DNA of 64,000 nt from Candidatus Rokuibacteriota bacterium (GTDB lineage: Bacteria; Methylomirabilota; Methylomirabilia; Rokubacteriales; CSP1-6): positions 62,001-126,000 of the forward strand of contig QHSX01000065.1 in the NCBI GenBank assembly GCA_003221695.1. Reading direction: 5' to 3'. Below are positions 56,889 through 64,000 of the stretch, one piece after another. The position numbers were made by a program, and so were the translations under genes. Under the pieces are notes generated by a model. That model searched no databases, was not told the origin of the DNA, and saw nothing but the letters and a program-made list of their open reading frames with translations. The number at the start of each line of letters is the position of its first letter. Within the stretch, counting starts at the first letter, position 1.

Positions 56889-57874
56889 GGTCGCCCTCGC
56901 TCGCGCTCCCGCCAGGCGCGGTACCACGCGAAAGTCTCGCGCACGCCCGCCTCGAGGGTGACCTTCGGCACGTAGCCGGTCAGCGCCCGGAGTTTCGTCA
57001 GGTCCGGGCAACGGCGCCCGACCGAGCCCGGAGGCGCCGGGCGCGGCTCGATCCGCGGCGCGAACTCGGCGGCCTTCAGGACGAGCGCCAGAAGGTCGGC
57101 GACCGCCGTCTCCTCCGTATCGTTGCCGATGTTGACGATCTCCCCCCATGCGCGCTCGGTGATCGTGAGGCGCAGGATCGCGTCCACGGCGTCGTCCACG
57201 TGGCAGAAGGCGCGTCGTTGCTCGAGCCCGTAGACCCGGAACGGGTCCTCGCGGTCGAGGGCGCGCAGGCAGAGCTCGGGGATCACGTGATCGGCGCCCA
57301 TCCGGGGCCCGTACACGTTGTGCAGGCGGCCGATCACGAACCTGAGCCCCTTGGCGCGGGCGTAGTGGATCACGGCGGCCTCGCCGAGGATCTTGGTCGC
57401 GGCGTACGCGGCCCGCGGGCTCTCGATGTCGTCCACGGTCAGCGGCACGGCCTCCGGCGTCGGCACCGGCACCGTACCCCGGCCGACGCCGCCCGCGTAC
57501 GTCTCGCTCGTGGAGGAGAAGAAGAGCACGCCGGCCGTCGGCGTACTCCACTCCAGGACGTTGAGCGTGGCGAGCGTGTTCACCCGGACCACACGGGCGG
57601 GATCGCCGGTGACGTGGCGCACGCCGACGACCGCCGCGAGCATGAAGACCTGCTCCCACTCCCGTGGCAGACCCGCGAGCGCGCCGGGATCCGTCAGGTC
57701 CGCCTTCACGAGCTCGACCGACGGACGCGCGAGCAGCGCGGCGAGCTCGGCGTCGGTACGGCCGCGGGAGAGGTCGTCGACGAGCGTGATGCGGTTCTTC
57801 GGCTCCTCGCCGAGCCGCCGCGCCAGGTGGTAGCCGACGAAGCCCGCGCCGCCGAGGATCAGGATCCTAGCCAT
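56885..57874 (-). CDS. NAD-dependent sugar-nucleotide epimerase/dehydratase (extended SDR)
   Basis: 329 aa. NAD motif ILGGAGFVGYHLA, active-site Ser in FSSTSETYAGG and Tyr-Lys in YAATK, then GRLHNVYGPRMG and RRAFCHVDDAVDAI. The fold and length match UDP-glucose epimerases, UDP-xylose synthases and 4,6-dehydratases. By position it could supply the 4-keto sugar for LegC, but its sequence is not clearly LegB-like. It overlaps LegC by 4 bases and the dehydrogenase by 8. Confidence 0.85.
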
Positions 57875-59162
57875 AGCCGATCGACGCGTAGCGGACCTCG
57901 CCCGCCGCGCGCACGGCCTCCGGGTCGAGGACCCGCCAGCAGTCGTAGACGAGCGCGGGCTTCCGCAGGGACGCGAGGAGGGCCGGCAGGTCGAGCTTCG
58001 CGTACTCGGGGTGGTCCGTGATCACGAGGATGCCGTCCGCGCCGGCGAACCCCTCGGAGAGGCTCGCCGGGGTGACGCCGAGCCCGGCCAGCACCTCTCG
58101 GGCGACGAGGAAGTCGTGGCCGCGAAGCGCGAGCCCGGCGCCACGCAGGACGTCGAGCATTGGCAGGACGGGCGCGCCCCGCATGTCGTCGGTCGGCGGC
58201 CATCCCTTGTACGCGAAGCCGAGCAGGAGGACGCGCCCGCCCTCGAGCCCCCCGCGCGTCTCACGGAGGAGCTCGAGGAACCGGCGGGCCACGTGGCGTG
58301 GGAGGTGCTCGTTCAGGGCGCGCGAGCGTGGCACGAGCCACGGCTCGTGCCCCACGGCCCGCGCACTCTCGATCAGGATGTAGGGATCCTTCGACAGGCA
58401 GCCGCCTCCGACGAAGCCGGGCCTCGCCAGATCCGGCCGCGGGTACTCCAGATTCGCGGCACGGATCAGCTCCAGCGGGTCGAGCCCGAATCGCTCCGCC
58501 ATGAGGGCCACCTCGTTGCCGTAGGAGTAGATCAGGTCCGTGTGACAGTTGTTGATGAGCTTCACCATCTCCGCGGCCTCGAGAGACGACACCGGAACGA
58601 TCCGCGACGTGAGCCGGCGAAAGAGGGCCGCCGCCGCGTCGCGGCTCGGGCCGTCGAGCCCGCCCACGATCTGGGGCAGCTCCTCGAGCTCGCGCAGCGC
58701 CTGCCCCTGGATCGTCCGCTCCGGGCAGAAGGCGAGCCGCGCCCGGCCCCAGCGCGCGACGAGCTCCGGCAGCACCACGGCACGGCTCGCGCCGACGGGC
58801 ACCGTGGATCGCACGACGACGAGCGTGTCGGAGTCGAACGCGGCGGCAACGGCGCGCGCGGCGTCACGGAGGGGCTCCAGCACGGGCTCGCGCGTCACCG
58901 GATCCACGGGCGTCGAGACGCAGAGCACGGCTCCATCGACGGGCTCCCGCGGCAGCTCCGGGACGACGCGCAGCCGTTCCTCGAGGAGCGCGGGGAGCTC
59001 CTCGGCGACGCCGGGCTCGTAGAGGTGGGGCCGGCCGGTCTGGAGTGCACCGACGACCCGTGGCTCACGGTCGTACCCGAGGACCGTCACGCCCTTCTTC
59101 GCGAGGGCCACGGAGAGCGTGAGCCCGACGTAGCCGAGACCGACGACCGCGATCCGGGTCAA
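57867..59162 (-). CDS. UDP-glucose/UDP-ManNAc-type nucleotide-sugar dehydrogenase
   Basis: 431 aa. NAD motif VVGLGYVGLTLSVAL, VRSTVPVGASR, FCPERTIQGQALREL and the catalytic Cys in GFVGGGCLSKDPY. It oxidises a sugar nucleotide to the uronic acid in two NAD-dependent steps; the Cys context is closer to the ManNAc/GlcNAc dehydrogenase branch than to classic UDP-glucose dehydrogenase, but I would not fix the substrate. TTG at 59162 overlaps the nucleotidyltransferase stop (TTGA). Confidence 0.87.
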   Translation of the reverse strand: MTRIAVVGLGYVGLTLSVALAKKGVTVLGYDREPRVVGALQTGRPHLYEPGVAEELPALLEERLRVVPELPREPVDGAVLCVSTPVDPVTREPVLEPLRDAARAVAAAFDSDTLVVVRSTVPVGASRAVVLPELVARWGRARLAFCPERTIQGQALRELEELPQIVGGLDGPSRDAAAALFRRLTSRIVPVSSLEAAEMVKLINNCHTDLIYSYGNEVALMAERFGLDPLELIRAANLEYPRPDLARPGFVGGGCLSKDPYILIESARAVGHEPWLVPRSRALNEHLPRHVARRFLELLRETRGGLEGGRVLLLGFAYKGWPPTDDMRGAPVLPMLDVLRGAGLALRGHDFLVAREVLAGLGVTPASLSEGFAGADGILVITDHPEYAKLDLPALLASLRKPALVYDCWRVLDPEAVRAAGEVRYASIGYG

Positions 59163-60229
59163 TCCAGGAGCCCCTCGGCCACGTCGCGGTTGGCCTTCTC
59201 GAGGTCGGGATGGCGCCCGACGTCGAGCCAGTACTCGCGGATCGCGTACGCCGCCACGTGCTCGCCCCGCGCGAGAAGGAGCCTGATCAGCTCCGGGGCG
59301 TCGAAGTACTGTCCACGCGGGAGCATGTCCACGACCGAAGGCTCGAGCACGTAGATGCCGGCGTTGATCGGAAATTCCTTCCGCGGCTTCTCGTCGACGC
59401 GCTCGATGCGCTCGCCCCGGAGCGCGAACTCCCCGTACGGGATCTCGATCTGGTAGAGCGAGACGCCCACGGTCATCGCCGCACCGACCCGGGCCCGGTG
59501 GAACTCCCACATCGCCCGAAAGTCGCACTTGGTGAGGATGTCGCCGTTGACCACGAAGAACGGCACGTCCAGCCCGTCGCGCACGAGCGTCAACGCGCCC
59601 ATCGTGCCGAGCGGCTCCGGCTCCTCCACGTACTCGATCCGGACGCCCAGCCGCTCGCCGTCGCCCAGGTGCTCGCGGATCAGCTCGGATTTGTGGCGCA
59701 GCGCGACCATGACGTCCACGATCCCCGACTGGCGCAGGCGCTCGATGAGCAGCTCGAGGATCGGCTTGCCCCCCACGCGGAGCATCGGCTTCGGGGTGGA
59801 CTCGGTCAGTGGCCGGAGCCGCATGCCCTCGCCGCCGGCCATGATGACGGCGCGGCTCCGGAGGGGCGGCACGGGTGCCAGCAGGTCCTCGAGCCGGAGC
59901 AGGTCCACGACCGTGCGGCGCTCGTCCACGACCGGGACGTGACGGATCGAGCGGCTCCGCATCAGCGTGAGCGCCTCCCCGCGCGACCCGCCCGCGGGGG
60001 CGACGACGGGCGTCCGGTTCATGACCTCCTCGACCTTCGCGTCGAGCGCGACGCCGCGCAGGAGCGCCTTGCGGACGTCGCCGTCGGTCATGAGGCCGAG
60101 CAGACGCCGGTCCCGGTCCACGACCAGCGCGACCTGCCGTCCGCTCCGCGTCATCGCCTCGAGGGCGGTCCGGAGGGTCGCGCCCTCGGGCACGAGCAGG
60201 TCAGCGAGCTGGGCCATCGCCTTGCTCAC
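59159..60229 (-). CDS. CBS-domain nucleotidyltransferase, PtmE-like
   Basis: 356 aa fusion. Residues about 1-115 form a CBS pair (LVVDRDRRLLGLMTDGDVRKALL; SIRHVPVVD) and 125-356 a sugar-1-phosphate nucleotidyltransferase (IMAGGEGMRLRPLTESTPKPML, NGDILTKCDF, INAGIYVLEP). The same architecture is found in PtmE of Campylobacter, which makes the GDP-amino sugar that starts the GDP route to legionaminic acid. ATG at 60229 lies in the end of the epimerase gene (29-base overlap); a second ATG four codons on is possible. Confidence 0.85.
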   Translation of the reverse strand: MSKAMAQLADLLVPEGATLRTALEAMTRSGRQVALVVDRDRRLLGLMTDGDVRKALLRGVALDAKVEEVMNRTPVVAPAGGSRGEALTLMRSRSIRHVPVVDERRTVVDLLRLEDLLAPVPPLRSRAVIMAGGEGMRLRPLTESTPKPMLRVGGKPILELLIERLRQSGIVDVMVALRHKSELIREHLGDGERLGVRIEYVEEPEPLGTMGALTLVRDGLDVPFFVVNGDILTKCDFRAMWEFHRARVGAAMTVGVSLYQIEIPYGEFALRGERIERVDEKPRKEFPINAGIYVLEPSVVDMLPRGQYFDAPELIRLLLARGEHVAAYAIREYWLDVGRHPDLEKANRDVAEGLLD

Positions 60230-61376
60230 GCTTCTGGATCAGCCGGGCATCGAGCGCCACCTCGCGGAGCACCTTCACGATGCGCGCGGCCGCGTGTCCG
60301 TCGCCGTACGGGTTCGGGAGGCCCTCGAGCCGTCGCCGGAAGCCGGGCGCGAGCACGGTCTGGATGCCGCGGAGGATCTCGTCGCGCTCCGGACCGACGT
60401 CGACCACGTTGGCCCCGCGGAGGCGACCCCGCTGGCGACCGCCGACGTTCACGACGGGCAGCGCGAACGAGGGCGCCTCGATGAGTCCGCTCGACGAGTT
60501 CCCGACCATCGCGTCCGCGTGTCGGAGCAGGGACAGGTACAGTCGGTCGCCGAGGCTCCGCGCGAGCCGCACGCGCAGCGAGTGCCTCGCGAACTCCTCG
60601 AGCCGCTGGATGATGGTCCGGCCCGCGGTGTCGGCGTTCGGGTACGTCACCACCAGCGTCGCGTCCACTTTGTCGAGCGCGGCGAGCAGCTCGTCGACGT
60701 GCGCGGCCGTATCGCCGTACTCCAGCGTGACCGGATGGAACGTCACGAGGAGCCACGGTCCCGGCGACGGCAGTCCGAGCGCCCCCGCCACCTCGTCGCG
60801 CGACAACAGCTCGACCGTGCGGAGCCGGTCGAGACCCGGGGCCCCGACCATGTGGATGCGCCAGGCCTCCTCGCCCATCGCGGCGATCCGCCGCGCGTGC
60901 TCCGGCGCCGAGGCGAAGTGCAGGTGCGCCAGCTTGGTGATCGCGTGGCGGATCTGGTTATCCATCGCCCCCTCCGACGCCTCGCCGCCATGGATGTGAG
61001 CCACGGGGAGCGCGAACGGAAGCGCCGCGACGGCGGCCGCGAGCATCTCGAACCGGTCGCCCAGCAGGACGAGGAGGTCCGGGCGCTGCCGCGCGTAGGC
61101 GCGCGCGAAGCCCGCGACGCCACGCCCGGTGGACGCGGCCACCGCCTCGGGCGTGTCACCGGGCTCGTGCATCGCGATCCGCTCCGCGATCGGCCAGCCG
61201 TCGGCTTCGATCGCCTCGACGGTACGCCCGAAGTCGTCGGACAGGTGCATCCCGGCGACGAACAGGCGGAGCTCGATGTCGGGCGCGACGCGCATCGCCT
61301 CGAGCACGGGGGTCAGGTGACCGTAGTCGGACCGGCCGACCGATACCACGCCGACGACACGCGTCGGGCCGCTCAC
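60201..61376 (-). CDS. Hydrolysing sugar-nucleotide 2-epimerase, NeuC/LegG type
   Basis: 391 aa GT-B-fold enzyme that releases the nucleotide and inverts C2, giving a ManNAc-type free sugar. Markers are SVGRSDYGHLTPVLEAM, LLGDRFEMLAAAVAA, HIHGGEASEGAMDNQIRH and the UDP/GDP site GNSSSGLIEAPSF. These are NeuC/LegG rather than WecB features. GTG at 61376 overlaps the neuB-like stop (GTGA). Confidence 0.9.
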   Translation of the reverse strand: MSGPTRVVGVVSVGRSDYGHLTPVLEAMRVAPDIELRLFVAGMHLSDDFGRTVEAIEADGWPIAERIAMHEPGDTPEAVAASTGRGVAGFARAYARQRPDLLVLLGDRFEMLAAAVAALPFALPVAHIHGGEASEGAMDNQIRHAITKLAHLHFASAPEHARRIAAMGEEAWRIHMVGAPGLDRLRTVELLSRDEVAGALGLPSPGPWLLVTFHPVTLEYGDTAAHVDELLAALDKVDATLVVTYPNADTAGRTIIQRLEEFARHSLRVRLARSLGDRLYLSLLRHADAMVGNSSSGLIEAPSFALPVVNVGGRQRGRLRGANVVDVGPERDEILRGIQTVLAPGFRRRLEGLPNPYGDGHAAARIVKVLREVALDARLIQKREQGDGPAR

Positions 61377-62434
61377 GCGTCCCCCAGCGCGGCCCAGTCG
61401 ATCACCTCGTCGGCGGCGAGGGCCCGCACGACGGTGCGGCCGAGGGCGCGATCGAGGTCCGCCGGCGAGATGCCGGTGCCGGGCCGCTTGACCGCGATCA
61501 AATCCGCGGTGAGCCGCTCGCCGGGACGGATGGCGCGCGCGGCGACCAGGCTCTTTCGCGCGACTCGGCGCGTGTCCGCCTCCGACGGCATCGGCCGCTT
61601 CTCACCGTCGCCGAGCGCCGCTTCGACCCGCCGGACGGCGCGCACGAGGCCCGCGAGCTCGTCCGGCTCGAGCGACGCCCGGTGATCCGGTCCCGGCAGC
61701 CCCTTGTCCAGGGTGAAGTGCTTCTCCACGATCGCCGCGCCACGGGCGACGGCGGCGAGCGCGATCTCGATGCCCGTCGTGTGATCCGACAGGCCGACCG
61801 GGCAACCGAAGCGCTCGCGGAGCGTGTCGACCGCTCGGAGGTTCGTCTCTTCGGCCGGCGCCGGGTAGGCGCTCACGCAGTGCAGGAGCGCGAGCGGCGG
61901 ATCGCCGGCCCCGCGGATCACCGCGACCGCGGCCGCGACCTCGTCGAGCGTCGACATTCCGGTCGACAGGATGATCGGGCGGCCCTTGGCGGCGACGTGT
62001 CGGAGGAGGCGCGGGTTCGTGATCTCGCCGGACGGGAGCTTGAACAGCGCCACGCCGAGCGCCTCGAGCGTGTCGGCGCTCGCCTCGTCGAAGGGCGAGG
62101 AGAAGAAGAGGATCCCCCGCTTGGCGCTCTCGTCACGAAGCGCTGCGTGCGCCTCGGGCCCGAGCTCGAGCCGTCCCAGCATTTCCCACTGCCCCTCACC
62201 GCTTCCGGTGGTCTCGGCCTGGTAGGCCGCCTTCGGCGCGTGCCGCGTGACGAGGGCCTCGGCGCGGAACGTCTGGAACTTCACGGCGTCGGCGCCGGCG
62301 GCCGCGGCGGCGGCGATGAGCCGGCGGGCGAGCGCGGGATCGCCGTTGTGGTTGACGCCGGCCTCGGCGACGAGGAACGCGGGCGCCGCCGCGCCGATGA
62401 CCCGATCGCCGACCCGGAAGCTAGCCAGGCTCAC
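61373..62434 (-). CDS. Nonulosonic acid synthase, NeuB/LegI type
   Basis: 353 aa. A TIM-barrel domain (1-about 280) joins a C-terminal antifreeze-like SAF domain (about 290-353). It condenses a ManNAc-like sugar with phosphoenolpyruvate. Markers: VAEAGVNHNGD, AVKFQTF, the LPSGEITN motif (as in NeuB/LegI and unlike PseI), LLHCVSAYPAPAEETNL, SDHTTG and VEKHFTLDK. GTG at 62434 overlaps the next stop. The CMP-sugar synthetase (NeuA/LegF) expected next is not in the window. Confidence 0.92.
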   Translation of the reverse strand: MSLASFRVGDRVIGAAAPAFLVAEAGVNHNGDPALARRLIAAAAAAGADAVKFQTFRAEALVTRHAPKAAYQAETTGSGEGQWEMLGRLELGPEAHAALRDESAKRGILFFSSPFDEASADTLEALGVALFKLPSGEITNPRLLRHVAAKGRPIILSTGMSTLDEVAAAVAVIRGAGDPPLALLHCVSAYPAPAEETNLRAVDTLRERFGCPVGLSDHTTGIEIALAAVARGAAIVEKHFTLDKGLPGPDHRASLEPDELAGLVRAVRRVEAALGDGEKRPMPSEADTRRVARKSLVAARAIRPGERLTADLIAVKRPGTGISPADLDRALGRTVVRALAADEVIDWAALGDA

Positions 62435-64000
62435 GCGCGGATCTCTGCGACCACTTCGAGCAGGCGTTCGGTCAGCCGGCCGTCGACGGGATGGAGGTAC
62501 TGCGCCGCGAACGTGCGCCCGCGGGCCACCAGGGCCTCGCGGGCTCTGGCATCGCCGAGGAGGCGTGAGAGCGTCGCGGCGAGCGCCTCGACGTCGCCCG
62601 TGTCCACGCGGTCGACGGCGCCGGCGCTCACGTAGGGCGGCATATAGCCTCCCTCGAAGTCTTTGCCGCGCGTCTGGACCGCGACCACGGGGCACTCCAT
62701 CGCCATCGCCTCGACGCCCGCCATCGACGTCACCATGACGGCGACGTCAGCAGCCCGGAAGAGGCGATGGATGTCGTACGACTGGGTCAGGACCGCGTCG
62801 CGCCACCCCCATGCGCGCACCTGGTCCCGCAGCAGCGCGAGGTGCTCGTTCGGGTGGACCTTGACGATGACGTGAGAGCGTCCGAGACGTTCGACCGCCC
62901 GGGCGACGGTCCGGTAGAACCCTTCCTTCTCCTCGGACGAGAAGAGGACCGAGACGTACTTGGACACGAGGACCAGCAGCGGGCGCCCCGGAGCGAGTCC
63001 GAAATCGGCGAAGACCTGCGCGCGCAGCCGCTCCCGCTCCACCAGGCAGGCCGCGTTCGAGCGCGGATCGCCGACGACCGTGAGCCGGGAGGGCTCGAGC
63101 CCCTGCTCGACCAGGGCGGCGCGGACGTGGTCGCCGATCAGGAGGAGCCGGTCCGCGACGTCGAAGGTGTTGGTGCGATCGCGGCTCAGCAGCGAGGCGC
63201 CCCAGAACAGGACCACCGGGATCCCGCGCGCCCGCGCGGCGAGCGCCAGCGCGCGCTCGGCGTAACGGCGGTCGCTCGCGATCACGACCGCGTCGGGTCT
63301 GAGGGCGTCGAGCGCGCGAGCCGCGGCTTCGAGATAAAGGCGGGCGATTACGACGCTCTGGCCAACAGCGTTCCGGGCGAACCGGCGCAGGATCCGCCCG
63401 AGCCGCACCGAGCCGTGACGCGCAAGCGCGTCGTATTCCGGATCTGCGTCCAAGCGATGGAGCAGGCGCCGGCACAAGGGCCGCATCTCGCTGACGAGCC
63501 GCCGGGCCTCGGCGCGCGGCAGATAGTCCATGAAGTAGGCGCAGGGCACGCCGTCCGCGGCGACTCGCGCCACGCGCGCGTCCATCGTGTCGTCGACGGA
63601 TGCCGCGAGCACCGTCGCGTTCACGCCGTCGTGACGCAGGCTCGCGGTCAGTGGCTCGACGACCTCGAAGTGCCGGGTATGACACGCCGTGAAGACGATC
63701 CGCGGTCGGCCCTGGCGAACCGGCGCTGGCCGGCGGGAGTGGCGGAGGAGCTGCCGGAGCGCCAGCCGATCCTCACGAGCGCGAAGCGTCCGCCAGAGCG
63801 CCGCGAGTGCGAATGACGACGGGACCCAGGCGGCTGCGGTCACGGGAATCGCGCGGTCCTCAGCGAGGTACCGCGCGATGCGCTCCGCGATCGAGGCGCC
63901 GGTCACGAGCGCGACACGGTGCGGCTTGACGTCGTCCATGACCCGCTCGATCGCGGCAACAAACTCGAGCACCTCGAGCCTGAGCAGGATGCCCTTGGCG
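62431..64000 (-). CDS. GT-B-like surface-glycan protein, 5' end beyond the window
   Basis: At least 523 aa; the reading frame is open to the right edge and the first visible residues (KGILLRLEVLEFVAAIERV) look coding, so the start lies outside; a GTG at 63972 is in frame. Two Rossmann-like halves are seen: one with RIVFTACHTRHFEVVEPLT, one with LLVLVSKYVSVLFSSEEKEGFY, VIVKVHPNEHLALL and VTSMAGVEAMAMECPVVAV. This resembles CDP-glycerol glycerophosphotransferase-like and surface-carbohydrate proteins near sialic or legionaminic genes. A transfer of the nonulosonic acid is possible. No signal or membrane helix is seen. Confidence 0.75.
   Translation of the reverse strand, partial: AKGILLRLEVLEFVAAIERVMDDVKPHRVALVTGASIAERIARYLAEDRAIPVTAAAWVPSSFALAALWRTLRAREDRLALRQLLRHSRRPAPVRQGRPRIVFTACHTRHFEVVEPLTASLRHDGVNATVLAASVDDTMDARVARVAADGVPCAYFMDYLPRAEARRLVSEMRPLCRRLLHRLDADPEYDALARHGSVRLGRILRRFARNAVGQSVVIARLYLEAAARALDALRPDAVVIASDRRYAERALALAARARGIPVVLFWGASLLSRDRTNTFDVADRLLLIGDHVRAALVEQGLEPSRLTVVGDPRSNAACLVERERLRAQVFADFGLAPGRPLLVLVSKYVSVLFSSEEKEGFYRTVARAVERLGRSHVIVKVHPNEHLALLRDQVRAWGWRDAVLTQSYDIHRLFRAADVAVMVTSMAGVEAMAMECPVVAVQTRGKDFEGGYMPPYVSAGAVDRVDTGDVEALAATLSRLLGDARAREALVARGRTFAAQYLHPVDGRLTERLLEVVAEIRA

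Overview
The window is a contiguous piece of a high-GC, Gram-negative bacterial chromosome. Evidence for an outer membrane is a BamD-like lipoprotein, an LptM-like lipoprotein motif, a WaaL-type ligase and a long surface-polysaccharide locus. The taxonomic guess is inference only: the DapL route to lysine, two cofactor-rich IorAB-type molybdenum hydroxylases, a DUF534-type binding-protein remnant and the overall style fit uncultured soil or groundwater lineages such as Rokubacteria/Methylomirabilota (NC10), but no rRNA or other decisive marker is present. Coding density is very high and no gap longer than about 220 bases lacks a gene. I see no rRNA, tRNA, CRISPR array, transposase or prophage.

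Region 1 (1-11 kb) is housekeeping and transport: an unusual M24 peptidase, a CBS protein, a DHA2 drug exporter with its membrane-fusion partner, a LarA-family protein, a BamD-like lipoprotein, a threonine aldolase, two orphan dipeptide/oligopeptide ABC ATPases and a broken DUF534 binding-protein gene. Region 2 (11-19.6 kb) carries an M23 peptidase facing an aspartate-family amino-acid block: an AlaC-like aminotransferase, hom, thrC, a flippase-like membrane protein, lysC and a zinc alcohol dehydrogenase. GC-rich repeats lie before the ABC genes, before hom and before lysC. Region 3 (19.6-25 kb) holds two paralogous Tat-exported IorAB pairs, tail to tail over a strong hairpin; the first has a good sigma-54-like promoter. 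Region 4 (25-41.3 kb) has comEA-comEC (with a palindromic element inserted in comEC), dapL, a FitAB-type toxin-antitoxin module, a solitary and divergent rpoA, mltG, plsC, then a tight operon argH - FN3 lipoprotein - lysA - dapA - dapB, followed by FAH hydrolase, folB, folK, an ECF sigma factor and its presumed anti-sigma factor. lysC, dapA, dapB, dapL and lysA together give most of the DapL route to lysine; asd and dapF are not here.

Region 5 (41.3-64 kb) starts with an AbrB/PIN toxin-antitoxin module and is otherwise a minus-strand surface-glycan locus that runs off the right edge. Read in transcription order it encodes a GT-B-like protein (partial), a NeuB/LegI-like synthase, a NeuC/LegG-like epimerase, a CBS-fused nucleotidyltransferase (PtmE-like), a nucleotide-sugar dehydrogenase, an SDR, a LegC-like aminotransferase, a glycosyltransferase, a deacetylase, four SAM methyltransferases interleaved with more glycosyltransferases, a GDP-mannose dehydratase-like SDR, a polyprenyl-phosphate sugar transferase and an O-antigen ligase/polymerase. 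Most junctions are start-stop overlaps. The set of sugar genes points to a nonulosonic acid of the legionaminic type, probably made through GDP-linked intermediates, in a methylated O-antigen-like glycan.
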